Notes: generated from the sequence alone by a model not told the origin. 64,000 nt of DNA from Bacteroides faecium (GCF_012113595.1 NZ_CP050831.1:124001-188000), one strand, 5' to 3'; positions 27,750 through 37,730 are shown, counted from the first letter of the stretch. Numbers and translations are program-made.

Positions 27750-28111
27750 TACTTTAATGAAAAAAGGTTGCAAATATAACATATTGTTATTTTAATGGTT
27801 GTTTTTATGCTAAAAGACATCTTTTTAAAGTTCAAAGTTGATTGTTTCAAAAGCTGACAGTGATATTTTGTTTGAGCAAAATGTACCTTTTAAGAATTCT
27901 TTCACTCGTTTATCGTCACAAAACACCTTTTGTATGGCTACTTTTTGCTTTTTGCACAAGAATAGCTATAAAAAAGTGGCATTTAATTTAAAGTTTTGTG
28001 AATACTCAATTATTAAAAGATTATTTTTTTAGAGATATTAATGCATATTCATCTCTGATATAGCACAGAACTACGTTTAATTTGTTCTATTATTAATTAA
28101 AAAGGAAAAGT

Positions 28112-29302
28112 ATGGAAAAGATTAGTTACAATCTTGTGTTTAACAGAAAAAAGAAATTGAATAAGAAGGGAATGGCATTAGTACAGGTAGAAGCTTATCT
28201 CAACAGGAGGAAAATGTATTTCTCTACTAAAATATACCTCAAAGTTGACCAATGGGACGCTAAACGGAGAATGGTAAAAGGCCACCCTAATGCTGATGTT
28301 CTCAACCGCATGTTATATGAGTATATAGCTGCGATTGAGCAAACTGAACTTGGACTGTGGCAACAAGGAAAATCGATATCTCTGGATTTATTGAAAGAGT
28401 CTATTGATAAACCTGTAAGTAGTGGAAGATCATTTTTGAGTTTCTATAAAGAAGAAGTTGCCAACTCTTCATTGAAAGAAAGTACTAAGCAGAATCATCT
28501 TTCTACGCTTGAACTACTTCGGGAGTTCAAAAAAGATATATCGTTTACGGACTTGACATTTGAATTTGTTTCTTCATTTGACAATTACCTGCAATCCAGA
28601 GGGTATCACCTTAACACTATAGCCAAGCATATGAAACACCTAAAACGGTATGTCAACGTTGCTATTAACAAGGAACATATGGATGTACAGAAATATGCCT
28701 TCAGAAAATATAAGATTAAAAGTGTGGAAGGCAATCATACACATTTGTCACCGGAAGAATTGCATAAATTTGAAGATTTACAGTTAACAGGAAAATTTGT
28801 AAAATTACAAAAGACAAAAGATGCTTTTTTATTTTGTTGTTATGCAGGGCTGCGATATTCCGATTTTATAAATCTGACATCAGCGAATATTGTTGAATTC
28901 CATCAGGAAACCTGGCTTATATACAAATCTGTAAAAACAGGAATTGAAGTACGCCTGCCATTATACCTATTATTTGAAGGTAAAGGAATTGGTATATTAC
29001 AGCGCTATAAAGAGGGACTGAATAATTTCTTCAAGTTAAAAGATAATTCCAATATTAACAAAGAGTTGAATATATTAGCAAACTTGGCAGGTATTGACAA
29101 ACGGGTATCTTTTCATACCGCCCGTCATACAAATGCTACCTTATTATTATATAGTGGTGCAAATATTACCACTGTACAAAAATTATTAGGTCATAAAAGC
29201 GTGAAAACCACTCAGGTATATGCAAATATAATGGACATAACTGTTGTACGTGATCTTGAGAAGGCAGCGTTATTGAAGGGAAATGGTACGCATAAAATTT
29301 AG
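28112..29302 (+). CDS. Tyrosine recombinase carried on the invertible SusC segment
   Basis: 396 residues: an N-terminal arm-binding-like domain (about 1-95), a SAM-like core-binding domain (about 100-205) and a catalytic domain with Arg in CCYAGLRYSD, HTARH, GHKS and the nucleophile Tyr370 in QVYANIM. The start ATG follows AAAAGGAAAAG. The gene lies wholly inside the segment bounded by the two 20-bp inverted repeats and between the two SusC genes, so it probably catalyses the inversion it rides on. It lacks other phage or transposon genes. The family is certain; the target is inferred. Confidence 0.92.
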   Translation: MEKISYNLVFNRKKKLNKKGMALVQVEAYLNRRKMYFSTKIYLKVDQWDAKRRMVKGHPNADVLNRMLYEYIAAIEQTELGLWQQGKSISLDLLKESIDKPVSSGRSFLSFYKEEVANSSLKESTKQNHLSTLELLREFKKDISFTDLTFEFVSSFDNYLQSRGYHLNTIAKHMKHLKRYVNVAINKEHMDVQKYAFRKYKIKSVEGNHTHLSPEELHKFEDLQLTGKFVKLQKTKDAFLFCCYAGLRYSDFINLTSANIVEFHQETWLIYKSVKTGIEVRLPLYLLFEGKGIGILQRYKEGLNNFFKLKDNSNINKELNILANLAGIDKRVSFHTARHTNATLLLYSGANITTVQKLLGHKSVKTTQVYANIMDITVVRDLEKAALLKGNGTHKI

Positions 29303-30000
29303 ACTAGAATGTTTCATTTCTAAAATTCTTGTTTTATAGCCAAGAGCGATCAATTTACAGACTAGTTGTGTTAAAAGACTTATTCATTTCGGTACGGAAA
29401 TGAATAATGAATTGATGATTCCTGCTTTCACAATTGAGCATGATTAGTAAAGCTATTTTGTAATTAGTTTCAACCCTATTTGAAACACTTTGTTTCTCGG
29501 TGTGAAACGAAGTGTTTCACTGCTTGAAACGAAGTGTTCCACACCGAGAAACGAATGGTTTCACTAGGAGGAACAATTTTTGAAACTAATCGCATACAGG
29601 TGAAGTTGTTGTTCTTTACCCGCAATCCCTTTATTCATCGAAGAAACAGGAAAAAGGTGGAGAGGAAGACAGAAAGATTGAGAATAAATATCCAGTGAGA
29701 AAATGCATTCAACTTCTGTAATGTTTCATTACAATCAATGGCGACAAAATGGTTACCTGGCATTAAATGGTAACAATTTGTATTTATCATTACACCTAAA
29801 TATTAAGACCATACCTCTGATTACCAAATAAATACACTAATTAATTTGGTGGAAATATAGTAGAATAAATCACTGATTCAAGATTCTTTCTTAATATTAA
29901 TATGTTGATTGTCAATACCATATATTTAATCTATATTTATGCTATGTAAATATAGCATAATCTGTTAATCACTCATAATAAAGAGGTTACGCTAATATTT
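29303..30000. other. Noncoding spacer with multiple dyads upstream of silent SusC
   Basis: About 700 bases without a credible gene. It holds: a cluster of GAAAC/GTTTC elements (29480-29565), including inverted arms GTTTCTCGGTGTG (29492-29504) and CACACCGAGAAAC (29540-29552); TGTAATG-TTT-CATTACA (29717-29733); GTTACC/GGTAAC arms (29752-29774); and TATGCTAT-N6-ATAGCATA (29938-29959). I find no consensus promoter leading into the SusC frame at 30 kb. The dyads may be accessory recombinase or regulator sites. Confidence 0.6.
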
Positions 30001-30020
30001 AGTTCTGCAAAGACTTTGCA
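30001..30020 (+). repeat. Recombination site at 5' edge of silent susC
   Basis: AGTTCTGCAAAGACTTTGCA, the perfect inverse of 27442-27461. Similarity to the other SusC gene begins exactly at this site; the bases upstream are unrelated. Confidence 0.85.
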
Positions 30021-33000
30021 AATTTCATACATTGGTATGCAAACGCAAGAGGTCGCTATCAAACCACAATTAAAAGTAATTCTAAAATCCGATGCTGAAG
30101 TTTTGGATGAAGTAGTTGTTACTGCGTTGGGAATTTCTCGTGAGAAAAAAGCATTGGGATATGCAGTCCAGGAAGTGGGTGCAACAGAATTGACTAAAGG
30201 CGGTCAGCTAAATGTAGGTTCAGCATTGTCCGGCAAAATGGCAGGTGTACAAATTACACAGTCGGGAGGTGCAGTCGGTTCTTCACAACGCATCGTAGTT
30301 CGAGGAAACTCATCATTCGGAGAAAACCAGCCTTTAATTGTAGTAGACGGTGTTCCTATCATTAACGATCAGGCAACTTCTAATGCACGTGGCAATGACG
30401 TAGGAACTAATAACAATGGTGGTGTACTTGACCTGGGCTCCGGAATGAACGATATTAATCCGGATGATATTGAATCTATTTCAGTATTAAAAGGAGGTTC
30501 AGCCGCTGCTCTTTATGGTATGCGTGCCGGTAACGGGGTAATCCTGATTACCACAAAATCCGGAAGAAAAAATGACAAGGGGGTATCTGTCTCTTACAAT
30601 ATGGACTTTACCGTCGACCGGGTTTACAACCTGCCGAGACTCCAAAACAAATACGGGCAGGGAGCTAATGGTAGCGAATATATATACAACAGAGACGGTA
30701 AAGGCTCATACAGTTCATACTCCGACTATGTATTGAATGAAAGTTTCAATTATGTTGACGGAACCGGAAACGGTGTTAACGATAATGACGACGAATCGTG
30801 GGGGCCGCGCCTGGATATAGGATTAATGATTCCACAATTCAACAGCCCGATCGTTAATGGAGTACGCCAAGCAACTCCTTGGGTGTCCAATCCGAATAAC
30901 ATCAAGGACTTTTTTGAAACAGGAACATCCCAAAATCATAATCTTTCTGTTACCAGCGTGAAAGAAAATTCAACTGTACGTGCTTCGTTGGGCTATCGTA
31001 ACCAAATCGGTACTATTCCTAACACTGACATGAGAAAGATTACCGGGCAAATGAATGCCACTTACAATGTAAACAAATACATTGACTTTGACATAGCAAT
31101 GAATTACACAAACACAAACAGTGGAAATCTTATCGCAACGGGATACACTGCCAGCAACCCGCTTCAATCCATTCTCCAGTGGTTTGGCAGACAAGTAGAC
31201 ATGAAAGTGCTCAAAGAAAAATACAATGAACTGGACGAAAACGGAAACCGTTATAACTGGAACCAATCTTTTCATGTAAATCCGTATTATAATGTGTACA
31301 ACAATCCAAATAAATACGACCGCAACCGCTTCTTCGGGAAAAGTTCAGTATTCGTTAAGCCGTTCAGTTTCTTAAAAATAGAAGGGCGATTGGGATATGA
31401 CATGTACAGCAGTACACTTAATTCGCAGATCTTATATGATACAGAGCACACTAACGGCTGGTTCCGTGACATTCGCGAAACGCAAAAGGAACTGAATGCC
31501 GATGTAGTCGCCTACTATAACGATCAGTTCGGTAAACTTTCCGTCAACGGACTGGTGGGAGCTAATTACCGTGACCTTAACTTCAGCCAAAGTTCGCAAG
31601 GTGCCGGTTCGGAAGGGCTTACCGTACCGGGATTATACACAATGAGCAATGTCAAAGGCTCTCCATATACAAATATGGACCACTCCCACATTCGCTCCAA
31701 TTCTGTATATGGAAATTTATCGTTAGGTTGGGACAGCCAAATATATGCCGACGTGAGCATGCGCAATGACTGGAGTTCAACGATTAAAGAAGACTTCTTC
31801 TATCCGGCTTTCAGTTTGAGCTGGATTCCTACAGAAACATTCAAATCTTTACAATCGGACGTTATGAACTATTTAAAGTTCCGTGGAAGTTGGGCAAAAA
31901 TAGGTAATGCTACCGATGCATATATGATTGGAAAATATTATTATACAGACGATTATACCATTAACGGAACATCACAGTTCTACAAACCGACTACGGCACC
32001 TTATGAAGAGTTACGACCAGAGAAGATTTTGACTTACGAACTGGGAGTTGAAGCCTCTTTCCTCAAAAACCGCCTGCGTGTAGACTTGACTTACTACAAT
32101 AAAGAAACTTCCGATCAGATTATGACTATAGAAGTTCCGCGCTCCACCGGTTACTCATGGTCACTAATCAATGCGGGAAAAGTTCAGAACAAGGGTATAG
32201 AATTACAGATTACTGCTGATATTATCAAAAATCTGGGTGGGTTCAGTTGGACTGCAAGATTCAACTGGGCTAAGGACAAGAGTAAAATCCAGGAATTATC
32301 GGAAGGGTTGGACACTTATACTATCAACAACAACTGGGGAGTATATAATTATGCCAAAGTGGGAGAATCTTGGGGAACACTTTATGGAGCATCATTCAAA
32401 TATGACGATAACGGGAATGTCATTATCGGCGACAACGGTCTTCCCGTATTGGCAGCTAACCAAAAGATTGGCAATGTAACGCCGAAATGGATTGGAGGTT
32501 TCCAAAACGAATTTACTTACAAGAACCTGAGCTTGGGATTCTTGCTGGATTTCCGCAAAGGAGGAGACTTTTTCTCTGTAACTCAAATGTTCGGTGCCCA
32601 AACCGGTATTCTGGATTTCACGGCAGCAGGCAATATCCGTGAAACAGGAGTGATTGTAGGAAAAGATGTTTTGAAGGATAAAAAATGTGTATTAGCAGAC
32701 GGCTCAGAAAATAATATAACTGTCAGTGCTCAAGACTATTATCAAAGTTATTATTCAAATAAGCAAATGGCGGTTTGCGACGGCTCTTTCCTGAAACTTC
32801 GCGAAATACACCTAACCTATACTTTCCCGAAATCACTATTGAGTAAAACCAAATTCATTCAATCGGCAAACGTGTCATTCATTGCCAACAACGTTGCCAT
32901 ACTGAAACTATCCAAACATAATGAGGCTAAAATTGATCCGGAATCAAGCATTGCATCAGATAATAACGGAGTAGGCTTTGAATCAAATTCTGTTCCTCCG

Positions 33001-33039
33001 ACACGTAGCCTCGGCATCAAACTAGGTGTAACATTTTAA
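30016..33039 (+). CDS. SusC-family transporter, start-less silent cassette
   Basis: The frame is open from 29956 and encodes SSAKTLQISYIGMQTQEV (site at 30001) followed by the plug (LDEVVVTALGISREKKALGYA) and a full barrel ending GIKLGVTF. It lacks an ATG, signal peptide and the first two thirds of the carboxypeptidase-D-like domain; the nominal TTG at 30016 is inside the recombination site and has no ribosome binding site. Joined to residues 1-67 of the minus-strand SusC by inversion it would be a complete protein of about 1079 residues. It is therefore a silent cassette and not a decayed pseudogene: the rest of the frame is intact and its SusD partner follows 18 bases later. Confidence 0.9.
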   Translation: MQISYIGMQTQEVAIKPQLKVILKSDAEVLDEVVVTALGISREKKALGYAVQEVGATELTKGGQLNVGSALSGKMAGVQITQSGGAVGSSQRIVVRGNSSFGENQPLIVVDGVPIINDQATSNARGNDVGTNNNGGVLDLGSGMNDINPDDIESISVLKGGSAAALYGMRAGNGVILITTKSGRKNDKGVSVSYNMDFTVDRVYNLPRLQNKYGQGANGSEYIYNRDGKGSYSSYSDYVLNESFNYVDGTGNGVNDNDDESWGPRLDIGLMIPQFNSPIVNGVRQATPWVSNPNNIKDFFETGTSQNHNLSVTSVKENSTVRASLGYRNQIGTIPNTDMRKITGQMNATYNVNKYIDFDIAMNYTNTNSGNLIATGYTASNPLQSILQWFGRQVDMKVLKEKYNELDENGNRYNWNQSFHVNPYYNVYNNPNKYDRNRFFGKSSVFVKPFSFLKIEGRLGYDMYSSTLNSQILYDTEHTNGWFRDIRETQKELNADVVAYYNDQFGKLSVNGLVGANYRDLNFSQSSQGAGSEGLTVPGLYTMSNVKGSPYTNMDHSHIRSNSVYGNLSLGWDSQIYADVSMRNDWSSTIKEDFFYPAFSLSWIPTETFKSLQSDVMNYLKFRGSWAKIGNATDAYMIGKYYYTDDYTINGTSQFYKPTTAPYEELRPEKILTYELGVEASFLKNRLRVDLTYYNKETSDQIMTIEVPRSTGYSWSLINAGKVQNKGIELQITADIIKNLGGFSWTARFNWAKDKSKIQELSEGLDTYTINNNWGVYNYAKVGESWGTLYGASFKYDDNGNVIIGDNGLPVLAANQKIGNVTPKWIGGFQNEFTYKNLSLGFLLDFRKGGDFFSVTQMFGAQTGILDFTAAGNIRETGVIVGKDVLKDKKCVLADGSENNITVSAQDYYQSYYSNKQMAVCDGSFLKLREIHLTYTFPKSLLSKTKFIQSANVSFIANNVAILKLSKHNEAKIDPESSIASDNNGVGFESNSVPPTRSLGIKLGVTF

Positions 33040-33057
33040 TTAAACCCGTATAGAAAT

Positions 33058-34521
33058 ATGAAAAAATATATCAACCAATTATATGTACTTCTGCTGGTCA
33101 GTTCGTTAATGACAGCCGGATGTACTGACTCTTTTGACGAAGTAAATACCGATCCCGACCGCCCCACCACAGTGGACGCGACAAATATACTGGCTCACTG
33201 TTTACGTGATGCATCAGATAATCTTTTTGATGAATGGTTTGATTTGAACGAGTGCAGCGGATTTGCCGGTCAAATATCAAAGCTCTCTTACACGGAAGAA
33301 GGGTATTATAATTTTCGTCCGAATGTAAACAACAACTCATGGGCAATTTGCTATCTTATTATCAGCAACTTGAATGACATCATTGCCATGTCACAGGAAG
33401 ATAAGTCCAAGAACATGGAAGCGGTAGCTACTATTTTCCAATGTCAGATCTTCCAGATCACAACGGACCGTTGGAGAGATATTCCATATACAGAAGCTTG
33501 CCAGTTGGAAACAATCAAGAAACCTAAATATGACAAGCAGGAAGATATATACCCGGATTTACTTGCCAAGTTGAAGGTTGCAGCCGACGCTTTAGACGAA
33601 AACGGAGATGACATAGGCAGCGGAGACGTACTCTACGGAGGTAGTATAAATAAATGGAAGCGTTATTGCAATTCTCTCCGTCTCCGCATGGCTATGCGTA
33701 TTTCCGGAGTATCCAAAGACTTGGCAAGAAGTACGGTAGAAGAAATTCTGGGTAATCCGGCCAAATATCCTCTAATCGAGGAGAATTCACAAAATGCTTT
33801 CTTCACATGGGGCAACGAATACCCGGAGCCTTGGGCAGACTATTATCGCGAACGTGCCAATGAATATGGAACCAGCGAATTAATGGTGAATAAACTGAAA
33901 AGTTATAATGACCCTCGTCTTTCTGTCTACGCACTTCCTACTGCCAACAGCGAAAAGGAGGGAAATCCTGAATATATTGGCTATCCCAATGGGAAAAAGG
34001 TTTATGCAACCGTAGCTAATTATTCAAAAGTAGGCAAACGTTTTATGCAAGATTTAGCCGGCTTTACTCCTTGGTTCCGTGCCTGCGAAACTTATTTCGA
34101 GATTGCTGAAGCCAACAAACTGGGATTTGCCACTGGAATAAGTGCGGAAGATGCTTACAACAAGGCTGTCAGATTATCTTTGGAAGAAAATGGCATAGCA
34201 GAAGACGACATCACATCGTATCTGGCCAATGAAGCTAAATACAATGGCACAGACAAACAGCTCTTTGAACAATTATGGATTTCTTTATTCAAGCAAGGCA
34301 TGGAAGCATGGTCTTGTCACCGCCGGACCGGATTTCCGACTGATAACGCCGTAGCTCCCGACTGTTACTACCCCGGACATAAATGTCCCCCAATGCGATA
34401 CGGTTATCCGGATACAGAAGCCAACCTGAATACAGAGAATTATAAGATAGCTAATGCATCTGTTGTGGATTACTTTTGGGGAAGCACCATGTGGTGGGAT
34501 ACACGCGATGCTGACAAATAG
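33058..34521 (+). CDS. SusD/RagB-family lipoprotein (silent pair)
   Basis: 487 residues with lipobox MTAGC (Cys22). It starts TDSFDEVNTDPDRPTTVDATNILAHCLRDA (shown in part: FDEVNTDPDRPT), typical of the shorter SusD-like branch, and contains the ETYFEIAEANKLGF helix and the GMEAWSCHRRTGFP segment. It partners the silent SusC 18 bases upstream and would be transcribed only after inversion. A terminator follows. The sequence is quite different from the SusD of the opposing pair, so the two pairs probably bind different ligands. Confidence 0.93.
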   Translation: MKKYINQLYVLLLVSSLMTAGCTDSFDEVNTDPDRPTTVDATNILAHCLRDASDNLFDEWFDLNECSGFAGQISKLSYTEEGYYNFRPNVNNNSWAICYLIISNLNDIIAMSQEDKSKNMEAVATIFQCQIFQITTDRWRDIPYTEACQLETIKKPKYDKQEDIYPDLLAKLKVAADALDENGDDIGSGDVLYGGSINKWKRYCNSLRLRMAMRISGVSKDLARSTVEEILGNPAKYPLIEENSQNAFFTWGNEYPEPWADYYRERANEYGTSELMVNKLKSYNDPRLSVYALPTANSEKEGNPEYIGYPNGKKVYATVANYSKVGKRFMQDLAGFTPWFRACETYFEIAEANKLGFATGISAEDAYNKAVRLSLEENGIAEDDITSYLANEAKYNGTDKQLFEQLWISLFKQGMEAWSCHRRTGFPTDNAVAPDCYYPGHKCPPMRYGYPDTEANLNTENYKIANASVVDYFWGSTMWWDTRDADK

Positions 34522-34543
34522 AAATATCTAATTAAATTATATA

Positions 34544-34594
34544 AAAAGCGTCTTTCTGAGAAGTATTTATCAAATTCTTGGAGAGACGCCTTTT
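34544..34594. terminator. Terminator between SusD and MarC genes
   Basis: Stem AAAAGCGTCTTTC against GGAGAGACGCCTTTT with minor mismatches, ending in TTTT. It serves the converging genes. Confidence 0.7.
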
Positions 34595-34645
34595 CATGTA
34601 TGGTCGTATACAAGAAAGTACCTGCGAATATAGAGTTCTCCTATT

Positions 34646-35299
34646 CTATTTAAAACAAGTCCCCTCTCTCACAATATCCACCAATATCGGCTTCGCCCCG
34701 CTCACGAAACATTCCACAGCAATCACCATCAGAATCAATCCCATCAGACGCATCATCACATTATTCCCCGTTTCACCCAAGACATTCACTAATTTCGTGG
34801 AAGCACGAAGAATGAAAAAAGTCAATAGATAAATCAATGCAATAGTACCTATCAGTATCCCCTTCATTTCATAAGAATGGGCATCCTGCATCAATACGAT
34901 GGCGTTGGCAATCGCACCGGGTCCACACAACATAGGTATACCGAGAGGAGTAATAGAGATATCGTCCGCATACGTCTTGATTTCCTCATCTTTCAGTTTC
35001 ATCGGCGTATAACGGGCTTGAAGCATATCGAAGCCTATCTTGAAGATAATCACTCCCCCGGCAATACGGAATCCGTTAGTAGAAATACCGAAGAATTTAA
35101 AAAGAAACTGACCGGCAAAGACGAAAACCATTATCGTGATAAACGACACAATAGTGGCACGACGAACAATTGACTGACGCTCTTTCTCCGTCATTCCATG
35201 AGTCATTGTCAGAAAGACGGGCATTGTCCCCAAAGGGTTGGTCAATGTAAAAAACGAAGTGAAACAAAGCAAAGCAAAAGGCAGAAGTGCACTATCCAT
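34646..35299 (-). CDS. MarC family integral membrane protein
   Basis: 217 residues, about six membrane helices, matching the MarC/UPF0056 family in length and in the signatures LTNPLGTMPVFLTMT near the N-terminus and TPLGIPMLCGPGAI in the middle. The molecular function of the family is not settled; the old link to multiple antibiotic resistance has not held up. It is a single gene, minus strand, converging with the silent SusD gene. Confidence 0.88.
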   Translation of the reverse strand: MDSALLPFALLCFTSFFTLTNPLGTMPVFLTMTHGMTEKERQSIVRRATIVSFITIMVFVFAGQFLFKFFGISTNGFRIAGGVIIFKIGFDMLQARYTPMKLKDEEIKTYADDISITPLGIPMLCGPGAIANAIVLMQDAHSYEMKGILIGTIALIYLLTFFILRASTKLVNVLGETGNNVMMRLMGLILMVIAVECFVSGAKPILVDIVREGTCFK

Positions 35300-35361
35300 G
35301 ATTATATCGTATTTTTATGCATTTATTAAACGCAACAAAAATACGACTTAATCCAGAAAAC

Positions 35362-36054
35362 TTATAATAAATTCATTAATTCTTTCAGAGAATGGATGTG
35401 ATAAGTAGGAAGAAAAGGAAAAGTTGTCCGTTCTGTCACGTTGTAGAAGGCTTGATGCATCCCTACCCCATGCGCTCCGGTAATATCAGCTTCCCAACTG
35501 TCACCAATCATTAACGTTTCGCGCAACTCCGATTGAGTGGCAGACAAAGCAAAATTAAAGATTTCGGGTCGGGGCTTCAACACTCCCAAATCTTCCGAAA
35601 GAATCACCTTCTTGAAATAACCATCTACGCCCGCCGAACGCATCTTATGCGATTGCAATTCCCGAAAGCCATTGGAAAGGATATACAGATTATATTTAGG
35701 GGCAAGATACTCCAACACCTCTTTGGCATAAGGCATCAGACCGCTTTTAGTAGGAACAATGGCAAAGAAATCTTTCGAGAACCGTTCGGCTAAAACCTCA
35801 TCCTCTACTCCTACCGCCTGCAAAGGATAAAAGAAACGTTGACGGTTCAATTCTTCTTTCGTCACCTTTCCTTCACCGTATTCAATCCAAAGTTCGGTGT
35901 TACGTTTTTGGTAAAGCGCATAATAATGGTCGAACGAATCAAAGTAACGGTCGAATGCATATTTCTGATATACTTCTTCAAAAGTGTCACGGGCATTACG
36001 GGAGAAAGCCCAAATAGTGTCGTCAAGATCAAAAAACAGATTTTTATATTTCAT
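35362..36054 (-). CDS. HAD-family hydrolase, YjjG-like nucleotidase
   Basis: 230 residues with all HAD motifs: nucleophile Asp9 and acid/base Asp11 in FFDLDDT, Ser in ILSNGF, Lys in LKPRPEIF, and the metal-binding GDSWEADI. The helical cap between motifs I and II and the overall match fit the YjjG group, which removes phosphate from non-canonical pyrimidine nucleotides. Substrate is inferred from similarity. It is probably expressed from its own promoter; MarC lies 62 bases downstream on the same strand. Confidence 0.85.
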   Translation of the reverse strand: MKYKNLFFDLDDTIWAFSRNARDTFEEVYQKYAFDRYFDSFDHYYALYQKRNTELWIEYGEGKVTKEELNRQRFFYPLQAVGVEDEVLAERFSKDFFAIVPTKSGLMPYAKEVLEYLAPKYNLYILSNGFRELQSHKMRSAGVDGYFKKVILSEDLGVLKPRPEIFNFALSATQSELRETLMIGDSWEADITGAHGVGMHQAFYNVTERTTFPFLPTYHIHSLKELMNLL

Positions 36055-36087
36055 CAGTAGCTATGGGTGTGTATAAGAAACAAAAAA

Positions 36088-36130
36088 GCCAATGTGCTAA
36101 TTTCTTGAATCCAGGAATCAGCACATTGGC
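36088..36130 (-). terminator. Terminator after coiled-coil lipoprotein gene
   Basis: 11-bp perfect stem GCCAATGTGCT / AGCACATTGGC; on the minus strand it is followed by TTTTTT. Confidence 0.85.
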
Positions 36131-36152
36131 AATTCAAAAAAGGAATCCTACC

Positions 36153-37010
36153 TTATTTTACCTGGATCACCAAGTATCTGGATACACTCCAGAATTCATT
36201 AGGATTAGTAATCTTCAATGTCAGTTGACCTTTGTCATCTTTTACCAACTCATAAGAACCGGCAGGATGAGTAGTCAGCAACTCAGCACGTTTAGAGTAT
36301 AACTTGATTTCTTTCGTCGTACGGATGTCGATTTGAGTGAAATAATCCTTGTTGAAATCAGCACTCTTCAGGACATCTCCGCTTTGAAGTATCTTCTGAG
36401 CTTTCAATTCAGATTTTGTTCCGAATACGAACCAGGCAGCGTTCAGACTCTTTTCCTGTTCGGCAACGGTCTTAGCTTTTGCTTCGTTTTCTGCAGTCAG
36501 AGTTTCTTTAGCAGCAGACAAGTCGCTGACAGCAGCATCCAACTCCTGAATACGGATATTCTTGGAAGCCAGTTCTGTCTGAAGTTCCTCGATACGCTGT
36601 TGTTTAGCGTTCAATTCGGCAGTCAAAGCGGCAACAGCTTTTTTCATCTGTGCAGAATTGGTGTTGCTTTTCTTCAACTGAGCTTGTAATTTAGCAATCT
36701 GAGCCTTGTTTTCTTCCATCTGTTTAGAGATGAATTCGATGTCAGAAGCAATCTGCTGTTTGGCGCTGGCTGAATTTTCAGTAATCGTTCCGCGTTGTAA
36801 GTCCACGCGGCTTTCAGCAGCATTGATCTTACGGAAACCTTCCTGTACTTCATTGAAAGTTCCCATCATATCATCCAGTTCAGCATTGCGCTGGGTCAGT
36901 TCCATCAAAAGAGAATCATTTTCAGCCTTCAGGTCTTTGCTTCCACCTTTAAAGCCATCACACGAAGCCAACATGGCTGCGCATACAAATAAAACTGCTA
37001 ACTTTTTCAT
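36153..37010 (-). CDS. Coiled-coil lipoprotein of unknown function
   Basis: 285 residues. The N-terminus MKKLAVLFVCAAMLASC is a lipoprotein signal with Cys17. Residues about 25-190 form a long heptad-rich coiled coil (KAENDSLLMELTQRNAELDD, then LQAQLKKSNTNSAQMKKAVA and AELNAKQQRIEELQTELAS). The C-terminal 90 residues look globular and mixed alpha/beta. I know similar proteins in Bacteroides but no function. The 35-base gap to rsmI upstream on the same strand allows co-transcription, but also holds the ribosome binding site. Distinct from the shorter-repeat lipoprotein at the window start. Confidence 0.8.
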   Translation of the reverse strand: MKKLAVLFVCAAMLASCDGFKGGSKDLKAENDSLLMELTQRNAELDDMMGTFNEVQEGFRKINAAESRVDLQRGTITENSASAKQQIASDIEFISKQMEENKAQIAKLQAQLKKSNTNSAQMKKAVAALTAELNAKQQRIEELQTELASKNIRIQELDAAVSDLSAAKETLTAENEAKAKTVAEQEKSLNAAWFVFGTKSELKAQKILQSGDVLKSADFNKDYFTQIDIRTTKEIKLYSKRAELLTTHPAGSYELVKDDKGQLTLKITNPNEFWSVSRYLVIQVK

Positions 37011-37044
37011 ACGTTTACGTTTTACGTTTTTAAATGAAGTTATT

Positions 37045-37719
37045 TTAATCGTCTATTCCTGCTAATACTATCACAATCTCGCCCCGCGGCTCGGTGGCGG
37101 TAAAGTGTTCTATCAGTTCTGCCAAGCTGCCGCGAACCGTCTCCTCATGAAGCTTGGATATTTCGCGCGACACGGTTGCCTGACGTTCAGCGCCGAAATA
37201 TTCGGCAAACTGTGTCAACGTCTTCAACAGACGGTGGGGCGATTCATAAAACACCATGGTACGGCGTTCTTCTGCCAATGCCTTCAGTCGTGTCTGACGT
37301 CCTTTCTTTTGGGGTAAAAAACCCTCGAAGCAAAATTTTTCGTTCGGCAATCCCGATGCTACGAGTGCCGGAACAAAAGCCGTTGCTCCCGGCAAGCATT
37401 GCACTTCGATACCATTGCGCACACATTCACGAACCACCAGGAATCCGGGATCGGAAATCCCAGGCGTTCCGGCATCCGAAATCAGCGCAACCGTTTCACC
37501 TGCCTTTATTCTATTAACAACACTTTCCACCGTTTTATGTTCATTAAATTTGTGGTGGGATTGCATTGCGTTCTTTATTTCAAAGTGTTTCAGCAAGATA
37601 CCGGAAGTACGCGTATCCTCTGCCAGAATCAAGTCGACCTCTTTCAGAACCTTGATAGCCCGAAAGGTCATGTCCTCAAGATTTCCTACCGGCGTAGGTA
37701 CTACATACAACTTTCCCAT
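37045..37719 (-). CDS. rsmI: 16S rRNA (cytidine1402-2'-O)-methyltransferase
   Basis: 224 residues of the tetrapyrrole-methylase fold. Signatures are VPTPVGNLEDMTFRAI near the N-terminus, LILAEDTRTSG, and the SAM loop LISDAGTPGISDPG. The C-terminal extension found in some RsmI proteins is short here. The enzyme 2'-O-methylates C1402 in the ribosomal P site. It lies 11 bases after a repeat-rich gene on the same strand. Confidence 0.95.
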   Translation of the reverse strand: MGKLYVVPTPVGNLEDMTFRAIKVLKEVDLILAEDTRTSGILLKHFEIKNAMQSHHKFNEHKTVESVVNRIKAGETVALISDAGTPGISDPGFLVVRECVRNGIEVQCLPGATAFVPALVASGLPNEKFCFEGFLPQKKGRQTRLKALAEERRTMVFYESPHRLLKTLTQFAEYFGAERQATVSREISKLHEETVRGSLAELIEHFTATEPRGEIVIVLAGIDD

Positions 37720-37730
37720 ATATTTCTTAT

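Noticed and set aside
27838..28032. 64-residue ORF between SusC and integrase
   Set aside because: AT-rich, low-complexity composition, no ribosome binding site, and it lies in the promoter region of the inversion locus.
30016..33039. Calling the start-less SusC a pseudogene
   Set aside because: The frame is intact, the truncation falls exactly at the inversion site, and its SusD is intact, so it is a silent cassette.
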